A DNA stretch of 64,000 nt. Source: Paraburkholderia sp. ZP32-5. GTDB taxonomy: Bacteria > Pseudomonadota > Gammaproteobacteria > Burkholderiales > Burkholderiaceae. A program made the position numbers and the translations under genes. Each line of letters starts with the position of its first letter. Position 1 is the stretch's first letter. The stretch spans positions 744,001 to 808,000 of the forward strand of contig NZ_JAJEJP010000002.1 of NCBI RefSeq assembly GCF_021390495.1, written 5' to 3'. A model generated the notes under the pieces. That model ran no database searches and had not been told where the DNA came from. It saw only the letters and a program-made list of their open reading frames with translations. Below, one piece after another: positions 52,785-62,052 of this stretch.

Positions 52785-52826
52785 CTAAAACGATCATAAA
52801 CGAGCAAAATGTATCGTAAACGATCA
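52785..52826. promoter_or_regulatory. Three direct repeats TAAA(A)CGAkCA upstream of DeoR gene
   Basis: TAAAACGATCA (52786-52796), TAAACGAGCA (52797-52806) and TAAACGATCA (52817-52826). DeoR proteins typically bind short tandem repeats of this kind (TTTCG or TCGTTT-like on the other strand). The first copy is 23 bp before the start codon, so binding could block transcription of the regulator and transporter. Confidence 0.65.
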
Positions 52827-52852
52827 AGCGCTGCAAGCGGCGCGGACAGGCG

Positions 52853-54403
52853 CTAAACGGCGCGCTTCAGACCTCGCGCGGCGCGGCCGAAGATCAGCCA
52901 GTCGAGCAACGCGACCGCGACGAGCGTCGCGCCCATCAGCGGAAAGATGATGCCGAGCAGAACGAGGCCCGCTTTCCAGCCGAGCATCGGCGGCGCCGCG
53001 CGTTCGCGTGACGGCGCGCCGAGCGAGCGCTGCGGGCGCCGTTTCCACCACATCACGCAACCGGTCACCGCGAGCGTGGCAAGGCCGAGCGAAATGACCG
53101 TGCACAGGATCTGATTCGCGACACCGAAGTAGCGGCCCATATGCAATGACGTGCCGTACGACACGGCCTTGGCGATCGGGCCGTAGTCGCGGTAGCGAAT
53201 GTCTTTCAATATCGCGCCACTGTATTGATCGACATACAACGTGCGTTCGTCGCGTGGATTCGACGGGAAATACGACACGGTATAGACGCCGCTTGCCGAC
53301 GCCGGCAGCACGATGTTGTAGTCGTCCGTGATGCCGAGCGAAGCCGCGAGCGCGACGATATGGCCGAGCGATAACGGCCGCGCGGTGCCGGATGTCGTGG
53401 AAGCGGGCACATGTGTGTTGCCGGCGGCCCATGGCGCGAGCGGCAACGGCAGGTCGTCCATCACCATGCCGGGCATCGAGTCCATGTCGGCGTTGCTGGC
53501 GTGATGGTCATGCGTCGTGTCCGGGGCGTGCGCATCTGCGGTGGCGGCGTGCTCCGCGTGTGCGCCAGGCAACGTGGAGTGCAACGCGAGCCCGCCCCAC
53601 GCGCCGCGCGGCGCGCCGAGATGCGTCGCGGTGGCGAATGCCTTGAACTGCTTGCCCCACGAGCCCGTCCACGGCAGGCCGGTCAGCACGAATGCGAGCG
53701 CGCCGAGCGCGAGCCAGATACCGAGCGCCGCGTGGATGCTTTTCCACAGCGGGCGGCCTCGCAACGCAAAGCGCGGCAGCAGCACGGCGCGTGTGCCGCC
53801 CGTTGCGCGAGGCCACCACAGTGCGAGGCCGGTGCCGATCATCACGAGCGTCCAGCATGCGACCAGTTCCATCAGCAATTCGCCGGGCTTGCCGAGCAGC
53901 AGCTTGCGATGAATCATGCGATCGACCTGCATCAAGCGATCGTCGACGCTGAGCGTGCCCAATAGCTCGCCGTTGTACGGATTCAGATAGACGCTCTGTT
54001 GCGTGCCGTCCGCGACACGAAACACAAATTCGGCGCTGCGTTGCGGATCTCGTGTGATGACCGCGGTCAACGCAGCGGAGCCCGCCGGCATCGCCGCGCG
54101 GGCTTTGGCCAGCAGCGCGTTGTCGGGCAACCGCGGGATTGCCTGCGGTTCGACGATCAGGCGATGCGGATACAGCAGCGGCTCGATTTGCGGCTGGAAA
54201 CAGTACAGCGTGCCGGTAATCGCAAGGACGAGCAGAAAGGGCATCACGAAGAGCCCTGCGTAAAAGTGCCAGCGCCACAGCGTTCTGTAGCCGGGGTGCG
54301 CGGTGCCGGTGTTCGAGCGAGTGCTTGAACCGGTGCCGGCCTTCACGTCGGCAGTCGGATTGCCTTCCGTGCGAATGCGTTCTTCAGCGTGAGTCGTGGA
54401 CAT
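52853..54403 (-). CDS. PepSY-domain membrane protein with His/Met-rich loop
   Basis: 516 residues of the PepSY-associated TM (PiuB/FsrB-like) type: TLWRWHFYAGLFVMPFLLVLAITGTLYCF at the N-terminus, IHRKLLLG, and a C-terminal helix pair (CVMWWKRRP). A loop at about 282-316 carries six His and four Met (HAEH, HDHH, MDSMPGMVM), a likely copper- or iron-handling segment. The start at 54403 is preceded by GAGGAT. It lies directly downstream of the TonB receptor and probably acts with it, perhaps as a metal reductase. Confidence 0.8.
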   Translation of the reverse strand: MSTTHAEERIRTEGNPTADVKAGTGSSTRSNTGTAHPGYRTLWRWHFYAGLFVMPFLLVLAITGTLYCFQPQIEPLLYPHRLIVEPQAIPRLPDNALLAKARAAMPAGSAALTAVITRDPQRSAEFVFRVADGTQQSVYLNPYNGELLGTLSVDDRLMQVDRMIHRKLLLGKPGELLMELVACWTLVMIGTGLALWWPRATGGTRAVLLPRFALRGRPLWKSIHAALGIWLALGALAFVLTGLPWTGSWGKQFKAFATATHLGAPRGAWGGLALHSTLPGAHAEHAATADAHAPDTTHDHHASNADMDSMPGMVMDDLPLPLAPWAAGNTHVPASTTSGTARPLSLGHIVALAASLGITDDYNIVLPASASGVYTVSYFPSNPRDERTLYVDQYSGAILKDIRYRDYGPIAKAVSYGTSLHMGRYFGVANQILCTVISLGLATLAVTGCVMWWKRRPQRSLGAPSRERAAPPMLGWKAGLVLLGIIFPLMGATLVAVALLDWLIFGRAARGLKRAV

Positions 54404-54476
54404 GAAATCCTCGTCGGGCAAGATTGATCGATGGCTTTGAAGCGGGAAGCGGTGCGTATGACGCAGCATGTGTCGC

Positions 54477-56864
54477 TCAAATGCGCAGCTTCGCTTCCAC
54501 ATAAAACGTGCGGCCGGGATACGGGTGATAGACGAAGTAGCGCGCATCGAACAGGTTGTCGATGCCCACGCCGATTTCGCTGAGCTTCGTCGGCTTGAAC
54601 GTGAATTTCGCGTCGGCCACCGTATAGGTACTGGTGCCGCCGAATACGTTCGGATTGGTGTCGGTATTGGTCAGCGTGTTGTACTGGCGACCCGAGTAGC
54701 GCGCGGCGAGTGTCAATGCCGCGCGTGCGTCGAAGTGATAAGTCGCGGCAAGATCCGCGCGCCACAGTGGAATACGGTAAAAGTACTTGCCGACGGTGGC
54801 CGGGTTCTGTGCGTTCTCGATGATCTTCGATTGCGTATAAGCGACGCTCGCGAGCAGATCGAGGCCACGTATCAGCACATCCTCGCCGGAATAACTCGTT
54901 TCGACGCCACGCGAGCGGACCTTGCCGATGTTCTGGAAGTTCGTCACGTTTGGAATCACGGTCGTGTCGGTCTGACTGAAGATCGTGTTCTTCACGTCGT
55001 CCTGAAACAGCGAGAAGCGGAACACACCATTCCAGTGCGCCCATTCGGCACTGAGTTCTTTTGAAAGATCGTCTTCGGGTTGCAGATTCGGATTGTTGTT
55101 GACCAGCGCGGAGCCGTTGATTTGCCCCTGGAACAATTCGCTGACCGTCGGAAAGCGGTACGCGCGGCCAATCGACGCACGCAAGGTCAGATCATCGCTG
55201 ACGTCGAACGACAGCGACGCCTTCGGCGAGAAATGGCGCTGACTGACATCGCTATACGGAACGGTTGTGCCGGGCAGCGACTGCGCGCCATCGTACGCTT
55301 GCCAGTCTTCATAACGCACGCCGTAGACGAACTTCCAGCGCGGCAAAAAGCGCCACGCGTCCTGCGCATAGAGTGCCTGCGTCTGTGTCTTGCCGGTAAA
55401 TGCATTGGCAAACGATGTCGCGTCGCCGTCGCGCCAGTTCAATGTGTTGTAGCTCTGGTTGTCGAGAAAGTAGTTGTCGTAGTGATAGCCGAAACTCAGC
55501 GCGTGATTGCCGAGCCCCGCCTGATTGGTGAAGGGTGTGTACGTGCCGCGCAGATCGAGCGTTTTCCAGCCTGTGCCGTCGCCGAACAGTACGGTGCCGG
55601 GGCCGTTGCCGGGCCCTCCGGCATTCGCGGTACGCGCGACGCTGTTGCCGATGTCGTAATACGACGCGATGGCTTCGCCATTCCAGCCGTTCGCGTTGCG
55701 TGTTTTCAGCGAGACTCCATAGAGCCAGTTTTCGCTGTGACCGAGGCTCGGCGCCAGCGCGGCCGCTGGAATCGCGTAGTGGTAGCCGTTGATCGAAACA
55801 TTGCCGCTATACACCGGGTTGCCATTGGCGTCGCGCAGAAACGTCGACGCCTGGCTGTCGTAGGTTTGATGCCAGTAGCCGAGCGTGAAGCCGGCTTGCA
55901 AGGTCGGCGTGAAGTCGTACTGCATCTTCAGCTTGAACTGGTCCTGCACCGTGTGCTCGATGCCTTCGCCGTTCACGCCGAGCACGACCGTCGGCGCATT
56001 GGTCTGGTTATTGTAAAAGTACGCGCCGTTGACCGGCGTGTCGCCGGGTTTCGCGGGTGTGCCCGACTGCGCGAGCGTCGCGAATTGCAATGGCTGACTG
56101 GTGTTCTCCAGGTGATTGACACCGAGCAGATACGAGAACTTGCCAATCCGATCGCCAATCGACGCGCTTGCCTCGCTGCCATTGAAATTCTGGTTCACGC
56201 CGAACAGGCTGAAGTGCTGCGTGAATGCCTTTACATCGGCATTGACCTCGAACTGTTTCGGCATGCGCGTGCTGATGAGTACTGTCGCGCCCAGCGAATT
56301 GCCCGGATAAAGCGCGGAAAACGGCCCGTAGATCACATCGACCTGCTGGATCTCGTCGGGAAATACCATCGACCAGCGCGGCGGAAACGAATAGCTATTG
56401 CCGAGCAGGTTGCTCAACAGCAAGCCGTCCGCATAGACGAGGCCGCGCGCGCTTTGCGTGTTGCTGGTGCCGCGCACCGCGATGATCGAATTCAGATCGC
56501 CGATAAAGCGCTTGCGTACCGCGAGATTCGGCATGTACTTCAGCACGTCTTCGGTATTTACGACATTCCAGTTCGCAAACTGTTCGCGTGTGACCGTTTC
56601 GACCGAGGCGGGCAGGTTCGGATCGAGCGCGCGCGGCGCGGAGTTCGTGCCTGTGTTTGCAATGACGCTGACAGTCGGCAGTGTGGCGTCGGTGTTGGTG
56701 GCATCCGCGTGCGCGGGCGTGGCGATAAAGGCCGGCACGAGTGCGGGAACGAGTGTTGGCACCAGCGCGGGCCAACGGACTGCACGATCGATGATGCGGC
56801 GACGCGGAAAGACTGCGCCACGGCGGGCGCGAAAGGGCAAGCTTCGCAACGCGAAGTTGAACAT
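54477..56864 (-). CDS. TonB-dependent receptor, probable copper/metal uptake
   Basis: 795 residues. The signal peptide is long (cleavage after PAHA, residue 53) and contains a short repeat, VPTLVPALVPAF. A plug domain follows (about 60-180; TVTREQFANWNVVNTEDVLKYMPNLAVRK, IQQVDVIYGPFSALYPGNS), then a 22-strand barrel ending DNLFDARYFVYHPYPGRTFYVEAKLRI. It should import a metal or metal chelate across the outer membrane. With the PepSY protein and DUF2946 protein it forms a cluster resembling copper-associated TonB loci; ferric siderophore is the alternative. Confidence 0.82.
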   Translation of the reverse strand: MFNFALRSLPFRARRGAVFPRRRIIDRAVRWPALVPTLVPALVPAFIATPAHADATNTDATLPTVSVIANTGTNSAPRALDPNLPASVETVTREQFANWNVVNTEDVLKYMPNLAVRKRFIGDLNSIIAVRGTSNTQSARGLVYADGLLLSNLLGNSYSFPPRWSMVFPDEIQQVDVIYGPFSALYPGNSLGATVLISTRMPKQFEVNADVKAFTQHFSLFGVNQNFNGSEASASIGDRIGKFSYLLGVNHLENTSQPLQFATLAQSGTPAKPGDTPVNGAYFYNNQTNAPTVVLGVNGEGIEHTVQDQFKLKMQYDFTPTLQAGFTLGYWHQTYDSQASTFLRDANGNPVYSGNVSINGYHYAIPAAALAPSLGHSENWLYGVSLKTRNANGWNGEAIASYYDIGNSVARTANAGGPGNGPGTVLFGDGTGWKTLDLRGTYTPFTNQAGLGNHALSFGYHYDNYFLDNQSYNTLNWRDGDATSFANAFTGKTQTQALYAQDAWRFLPRWKFVYGVRYEDWQAYDGAQSLPGTTVPYSDVSQRHFSPKASLSFDVSDDLTLRASIGRAYRFPTVSELFQGQINGSALVNNNPNLQPEDDLSKELSAEWAHWNGVFRFSLFQDDVKNTIFSQTDTTVIPNVTNFQNIGKVRSRGVETSYSGEDVLIRGLDLLASVAYTQSKIIENAQNPATVGKYFYRIPLWRADLAATYHFDARAALTLAARYSGRQYNTLTNTDTNPNVFGGTSTYTVADAKFTFKPTKLSEIGVGIDNLFDARYFVYHPYPGRTFYVEAKLRI

Positions 56865-56946
56865 GAACGTTTCCTCGATGCATTGAACAGGCGATCGCAG
56901 ACCTCGTCGGCATAAGCGACGAACGCGCGATCAGGACTGACAGCGA

Positions 56947-57366
56947 TCAGGAAACGAGTGGCGGGGCTCGTGGACGTCCCGACGGGAACGCGCCAAGCGG
57001 TGTGAAGCGGGTGGACAGCGTGGGCGGCGTGGTACCGGTCAGCAGCAACGCGGCCGGTGGCTCAACTGCGGCGAGCGTCGGCATTGCGACGTGATGTTCG
57101 AGCAGATGACAGTAGCCGCACGCACCGAATGCATCGGCGTGGCTCAGATGCACGGGCGCGGTGCCGGTCTGGGCGGCGAAGCTCGCATCGCCGGTGCTGC
57201 CCGTATCGTTGGTACCCGAAGGGTGAAGCGCGGAACACAGCGCGGCGAAAGGCTCGTTCGCCTGGTTCGACACGAGCAACTGACTCACGAGCGGCGCGAA
57301 CACGACGAGCCACATGGCGACGAGGCCAAGCCATGCGGTCAAGCGGTTGCGAGAACGTGGAGTCAT
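56947..57366 (-). CDS. DUF2946-family protein
   Basis: 139 residues with one N-terminal membrane segment (about 8-30). The DUF2946 signature HADAFGACGYCHLLEHH contains a CxxC and several His, and a Pro/Thr-rich C-terminus follows. DUF2946 proteins are often encoded beside TonB-dependent copper receptors, and the motif suggests metal binding in the periplasm. It starts the leftward cluster, with the TonB receptor 82 bp downstream. Confidence 0.8.
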   Translation of the reverse strand: MTPRSRNRLTAWLGLVAMWLVVFAPLVSQLLVSNQANEPFAALCSALHPSGTNDTGSTGDASFAAQTGTAPVHLSHADAFGACGYCHLLEHHVAMPTLAAVEPPAALLLTGTTPPTLSTRFTPLGAFPSGRPRAPPLVS

Positions 57367-57596
57367 GATGGTCGAAAGAGGAACGCGGCGATTCTAGCAC
57401 TGCCACGCGGTCTTTTTCTTCGAAATACGCAGCATAGCGGCGAATTAGACGGCAAAAAGCCGCTCAGTTCGGCGCGCTGGAGTCGCGACGGATCGCCTAA
57501 GCTGGAAGATCGCGGAAGGTGCGTCCGTTGTTGCCGCGGCACTGGCGCAGCGGCTCGACATCACCACAACACGCGCGACTTTCTTCGCCACGACTC

Positions 57597-59738
57597 ATGA
57601 CGCCCACGCCTGTTGCTTCGACTACGTCTTCGCTCGCCGACATCAACCAGCGGGCCGCTTTGCTCTGTTCGACCGGACAGTTCGCCGAGGCGTTGCCGCT
57701 CGTTGCGCCGTTTCTCGACGATGCGTCGTTGCCGCGCGATGCGCGGGCCGACGCGTTGAATATCGCCGGTGTCTGTGCGTTCGCGTTGAACCGGGCCGCG
57801 GATGCGGAGCACTACTGGCGTCAATGTCTGTACCTGAAGCCCGACTACGCCGACGTGTACGCGAGTCTTGGCTCGCTGCTGAGTTCGCTTGGCCGCCTGT
57901 CGGCCGCGAAATCGGTGTATCGGCAACTCGTGTTGCTGCGCCCGCACGATGCGCACGCGCACTATCAGCTGGGCAATGTGCTGTACGGACTCGGCTATAA
58001 GGACGAGGCGCAGGCGTCGTATCGCGACGCGGTGACGCTTCGTCCCGACCATGCGGAGGCGCACTACAACCGCGGCGTCGTATTGCGTGAACTGCGGCAC
58101 TTGCACGAAGCCGAAGCGTCTTTCCGCCACGCGTTGCGCGGGCTGCCGGACCATGCGGAAGCTCACAACCACCTCGGCGGCGTGCTGATGCAACTCGGGC
58201 GCATCGAGGAAGCGGACGCCGCGTTTCGCCAGGCACTCACACTGAAACCGCAGTATCCGGAGGCGCTGAACAATCTCGGCAGCACGCTGAAAGCGATGCA
58301 GCGTCTCGCAGAAGCCGAACTGGCCTTCCGGCTCGCGTTGGCTATCCGGCCCGACTACGCGGAGGCACATGTGAACCTCGGCGTGGTGCTGTTCGAAGTC
58401 CAGCGAGTGCCGGAAGCCGAGTCGGCTTATCGCACAGCGCTGACTCATCGTGAGGATTATGCGGACGCGCATTACAACCTCGGTGTCGCGTTGTTCGGGC
58501 AGCAGCGCTTCGCGGAAGCGGAGCAGGCGTACCGCGATGCGATTCGCGCGCAGCCGGATTTTGCGCATGCGTATAACAACCTCGGTTGCGTGTTGCGCGT
58601 GCTCGATCGTTTGCCCGAAGCCGTCGAGGTCTTCCAGCAAGCGCTCGTCGTCGATCCGCAACTCGCGCAGGCGCATGCAAACCTCGCCATTGCGCTGGTG
58701 CAACTCAGGCGCTTTGCCGAAGCCGAATGCGCGTATCGCGACGCGCTCGCGTTGCGAGCCGATTACGCGGAAGCGCGTTTCGGACTAGGCGTGTTGCTGC
58801 TCGGCATGGGGCGCTTCGATGAAGGCTGGCCGCTGTACGAAGGCCGCTATGAGCAACCGGGCTTTATTCATCGCAAGACGCGGGCAATGCTTGGCGCTTC
58901 GCAATGGGCGGGTGATTCGCTCGGCGGCAAGTCCGTGTTGCTATGGCAGGAGGACGGTCTCGGCGACATGCTGCAATTCAGCCGCTACATCGCGTTGCTG
59001 AAGGCGCAGGGTGCCTCGCGTATCGACTTTGCGTGCGCGCCGGCATTGCATCGACTGATGGCAAACGTCGACGGTGTGGATGCCGTGCTCGATCACAGCA
59101 CCGCGCTCGCGCGTGTATCGACTTACGATTGCTGGACGAGTCTGCTGAGCGTGCCCTTCTATCTGCGCACGACCATCGATACGATTCCACGGCCCACGCG
59201 GCTGCAACTCGATCCTGCACTCATCGAGCAGTGGGCTCCGGCGCTCGACGCGCTACCGCCTGGCCACAGAATCGGGCTCGTATGGAAGGGCAACGCAAAG
59301 CACCATAACGACGTGCATCGCTCGCTGCCTTCACTGGCCACGCTCGCACCGCTGTGGACTGTGCCTGGCCTTAGCTTCGTGAGCCTGCAAATAGGTCAGG
59401 GCGACGATGAGGCGCGCAATCCGCCCGCGGATCAACCACTGCTCGACATCGGATCACGCGTAACGGATCTCGCCGACAGCGCGGCTATCGTCGCGCAGCT
59501 CGATCTGGTGATCTGTGTCGATACATCGATTGCGCACCTGGCCGCGTCGCTCGGCAAGTCGTGCTGGATGATGCTGCCGGAGCGGGATGTCGATTGGCGC
59601 TGGATGCACGAACGCGAGGATTCGCCGTGGTATCCGCACACGTTGCGGCTGTTTCGTCGCGCGCCGGGCGAGGGCTGGGCGGATTCGGTCGAGCGCGTTC
59701 GGCGCGCGTGTATCGAGCGATTCGGCGCAAGCAACTAG
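57597..59738 (+). CDS. TPR-repeat protein with C-terminal glycosyltransferase-like domain
   Basis: 713 residues. Roughly eleven tetratricopeptide repeats (about 45-430; pattern AEAHxNLGxxLxxxxRxxEAExAYRxAL) are followed by a GT9/heptosyltransferase-like domain (about 465-710): VLLWQEDGLGDMLQFSRYI, GLVWKGNAKHHND and VCVDTSIAHLAASLGK. Such fusions occur in protein O-glycosylation and flagellin-modification settings and in unassigned loci. No flagellar or LPS genes are adjacent, so the acceptor is unknown. The start at 57597 follows poor ribosome-site sequence; 57519 is an alternative. Confidence 0.82.
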   Translation: MTPTPVASTTSSLADINQRAALLCSTGQFAEALPLVAPFLDDASLPRDARADALNIAGVCAFALNRAADAEHYWRQCLYLKPDYADVYASLGSLLSSLGRLSAAKSVYRQLVLLRPHDAHAHYQLGNVLYGLGYKDEAQASYRDAVTLRPDHAEAHYNRGVVLRELRHLHEAEASFRHALRGLPDHAEAHNHLGGVLMQLGRIEEADAAFRQALTLKPQYPEALNNLGSTLKAMQRLAEAELAFRLALAIRPDYAEAHVNLGVVLFEVQRVPEAESAYRTALTHREDYADAHYNLGVALFGQQRFAEAEQAYRDAIRAQPDFAHAYNNLGCVLRVLDRLPEAVEVFQQALVVDPQLAQAHANLAIALVQLRRFAEAECAYRDALALRADYAEARFGLGVLLLGMGRFDEGWPLYEGRYEQPGFIHRKTRAMLGASQWAGDSLGGKSVLLWQEDGLGDMLQFSRYIALLKAQGASRIDFACAPALHRLMANVDGVDAVLDHSTALARVSTYDCWTSLLSVPFYLRTTIDTIPRPTRLQLDPALIEQWAPALDALPPGHRIGLVWKGNAKHHNDVHRSLPSLATLAPLWTVPGLSFVSLQIGQGDDEARNPPADQPLLDIGSRVTDLADSAAIVAQLDLVICVDTSIAHLAASLGKSCWMMLPERDVDWRWMHEREDSPWYPHTLRLFRRAPGEGWADSVERVRRACIERFGASN

Positions 59739-61042
59739 TTGGCGTCGATGCTGACGGTACGTGCAACGTCGACGACCGACAGACGGATCGCATCGATCAA
59801 CGCGCGCGCGGCCGGCGACGGCGCGCTCGCCGCGCGCATCGTTAGCCCGATATCGCGCCGCGTATTGTGCAGCGGCACATCGAGCACGACCAGTTGCCCG
59901 GCTTGAATCTCGTGATGCAACTGCTGCGCCGACAGCACGGCCGCCATATCGGTGCCGAGCAGCAAGCCGCGAATCACCGCGAGATCGGCGGTCTCGACGG
60001 TCGGCAGCGGCGGTCTGACCTTGAGCCGCTTGAATTGCGCGTCGAACAGCGCGCGCGTCGGTGCCTGGCTGCGCGGCAGAATCCACTGCGCGTCGCGCAG
60101 GCCCGTGATCGTCAGGTTGCGTGCGCGCGCAAGCGGATGATCGCGCCGTACCAGCACCACGAGTTCTTCCGACATCAACCGTTCGTTTTTCAGGCCACTC
60201 GTTGCATCGTTGTCGCGCAGCGCGCCCAGAATAAAGTCGACGTCGCCCGCGCGCAGACTGGCCACGAGTGTTTCGTACGCGCTTTCGTCGGTGACGACGC
60301 GCACGCCCGGATGCTCGGCGCTCATACGCGCGATCGCTCTGGGCAGGATCAACGTGCGTCCAAGCGGCAATGCGCCGACTATCACGGAGCCCTGAATCTT
60401 GCCGTGCAACGCGGCGATATCGTCGGGCACGTGCCGCAGTTCGTTCAGCGCGCGGCGCACATGTAGCACGAATGTTTCGCCTTCGGCCGTCAGCAGCAGG
60501 CCGCGCGGACTGCGATGAAACAGACTCAGACCACAGCCGCTTTCGAGCACGCGAATCGCGGTACTGACCGCGGGCTGACTGATGCCGAACGTTTTCGCGG
60601 CGCTCGGCATGTGCCGATGCCGCGCGAGCGCGACGAACAGTTGCAGCCGCCGCGTATTCAGCAGATAGGCAGGCAGTGCGCCGTCCGCGACAGCGCGGCG
60701 GCGCGTCTGACGCGCCGCGCACCATTGCGCGAGTTCTTCGAGTTCGGCGAAGATGCGCTCGCAACGATGCAGCACCGCGCGGCCGACCGGCGTCGGCAGC
60801 ATGCCCGATGGACCGCGATCGAATAGCGGTTCGCCGAGCGCCGTTTCGAGTTCCTGCACGGAACGCGTGACCGCCGATTGCGCGCGAAACAATGCGGCAG
60901 CCGCGCGCGTTGCGCTGCCCATGTCGGCGACGAGTTTGAATGCGCGCAATTGCGCGAGATTGAGCAGGTCGTTGCTGCTTGCCGGTGGCGGCGTTCTGGC
61001 CGTTGCCGGTTTGGTGCCGGCGCGCGCGGTGTCGTTCGTCAT
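59735..61042 (-). CDS. LysR-family regulator with two tandem HTH domains
   Basis: 435 residues, longer than the usual 300. Two complete LysR helix-turn-helix units are visible, offset by 100 residues: residues 28-87 (LRAFKLVADMGSATRAAAAL, then LGEPLFDRGPSGMLPTPVG) and 128-187 (LQLFVALARHRHMPSAAKTF, then CGLSLFHRSPRGLLLTAEG). The effector domain follows (about 213-425). The gene overlaps the GntR gene by 4 bases and is likely co-regulated with it. The divergent ligB-ligA genes are the probable target; the aromatic substrate is the likely inducer. The 3' end overlaps the TPR gene stop by 4 bases. Confidence 0.85.
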   Translation of the reverse strand: MTNDTARAGTKPATARTPPPASSNDLLNLAQLRAFKLVADMGSATRAAAALFRAQSAVTRSVQELETALGEPLFDRGPSGMLPTPVGRAVLHRCERIFAELEELAQWCAARQTRRRAVADGALPAYLLNTRRLQLFVALARHRHMPSAAKTFGISQPAVSTAIRVLESGCGLSLFHRSPRGLLLTAEGETFVLHVRRALNELRHVPDDIAALHGKIQGSVIVGALPLGRTLILPRAIARMSAEHPGVRVVTDESAYETLVASLRAGDVDFILGALRDNDATSGLKNERLMSEELVVLVRRDHPLARARNLTITGLRDAQWILPRSQAPTRALFDAQFKRLKVRPPLPTVETADLAVIRGLLLGTDMAAVLSAQQLHHEIQAGQLVVLDVPLHNTRRDIGLTMRAASAPSPAARALIDAIRLSVVDVARTVSIDAN

Positions 61043-61740
61043 GCCGCACCCGCGATCAGATGCAATGCCGGCAGCGACAGGTTCAGGCTCTCTTTCGAAA
61101 TATGCGTGTGTTCCCTCATCAACGCATCCACGCGCGCGCCTTCGCCTTTCTTCAGCGCGTCGGCGATTGCATGGTGCTGCCGATGCGCGTACGTCAGCAT
61201 TATGAACTGGTGTTCTCGCGCGGATTCGTCGAATGCGATCGTGGACGGCGCGACGAACGGGATCTTGTCGTTCAGACTCAGCGCGGCCGTGACAGCCATG
61301 TTTTGCGCCGCGTCGACGATCAATGCATGAAAGCGGCCATTCATTTGCGCATAGCGCACGTCGTCGCCGTGCTTCAGATGCTTTTGATTGAAGATGTCGT
61401 CACCTTCGCGCAGACAGTCGTCGAGTGCTACGGCGAGCGCGTGGCTCACGCCGCTTTCCGCGACCGAGCGCGCGGCGAGTCCTTCCAGCACGCCGCGCAC
61501 GTCGATGGCGTTGAGCACGTCGCGCACGCTGAAGCGGCGCACCACATAACCACGCGAGCCGGAACGATCGAGCAGACCTTCCGACGACAGCACACTCAAC
61601 GCATAACGCAACGGCGTGCGCGATACGCCGAGCCACTGTGCAAGCTGCGCTTCGACGAGGCGTTGGCCGGGCGACAGTTCGCCCGACAGAATCCTCTCGC
61701 GTAAGGTCTGGACAATCGCCTGCTGGGTCGTCTCGTTCAT
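61039..61740 (-). CDS. GntR-family (FCD-type) regulator
   Basis: 233 residues: N-terminal winged helix (LRERILSGELSPGQRLVEAQLAQWLGVSRTPLRYALSVLSSEGLLDRSGSRG) and a C-terminal FCD all-helical ligand domain with RVALE-like VRGVLEGLAARSV, NGRFHALIVDAA and HRQHHAIADALKKGEG. The His set (FHALI, YAHRQHH) should bind a metal and a carboxylate ligand. It is the first gene of the leftward GntR-LysR pair, translationally coupled to the LysR gene (ATGA). The palindromes at 61894-61907 and 62038-62052 in the divergent gap are candidate operators. Confidence 0.85.
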   Translation of the reverse strand: MNETTQQAIVQTLRERILSGELSPGQRLVEAQLAQWLGVSRTPLRYALSVLSSEGLLDRSGSRGYVVRRFSVRDVLNAIDVRGVLEGLAARSVAESGVSHALAVALDDCLREGDDIFNQKHLKHGDDVRYAQMNGRFHALIVDAAQNMAVTAALSLNDKIPFVAPSTIAFDESAREHQFIMLTYAHRQHHAIADALKKGEGARVDALMREHTHISKESLNLSLPALHLIAGAA

Positions 61741-61868
61741 CGTCGTCTAACTCGTCGGGAGCACCGAAGTATAGCCATGTGCGCAGCGCCGTACCAAGCG
61801 TTAATAAGTGCCTTGCGAGTTGTTTTCCTTGGCATCTATTTTATTTATCGGCTATTGGCCTCTAGAAG

Positions 61869-61907
61869 TATGATTCATAGTCTGCTGCGTGGGTTTGGGA
61901 TACCAAA
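61869..61907. promoter_or_regulatory. Palindromes TATGATTCATA and TTTGGgataCCAAA in the ligB divergent gap
   Basis: A perfect 11-bp palindrome at 61869-61879 and a 5-bp-arm inverted repeat at 61894-61907 lie between the GntR-LysR pair and the ligBA genes. The CCAAA/TTTGG site is similar to FCD-type GntR operators. Confidence 0.55.
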
Positions 61908-62037
61908 TGAGTCATACGCGGTACGGCTCCTGGAGATGTGAAGATCTTGATCGAAGCCTCATTTACGCTGGTTTTACGGTTATGGTGCTGATGATCGAGG
62001 TTTACCCGTCCTTCCGGAAAAGCGGCACAATCCCTAT

Positions 62038-62052
62038 CTTTGTATCCCAAAG
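62038..62052. promoter_or_regulatory. Inverted repeat CTTTG-tatcc-CAAAG, second copy of the GntR-like site
   Basis: The reverse complement reads CTTTGGGATACAAAG, sharing TTTGGGATAC with the 61894 site. Two related sites in one divergent gap, 145 bp apart, support a specific regulator. No gene is seen in 61741-62174. Confidence 0.55.

Noticed and set aside
55080..56915. Rightward frame of 611 codons opposite the TonB receptor
   Set aside because: The TonB receptor on the other strand has plug and barrel motifs; this frame has shadow composition.
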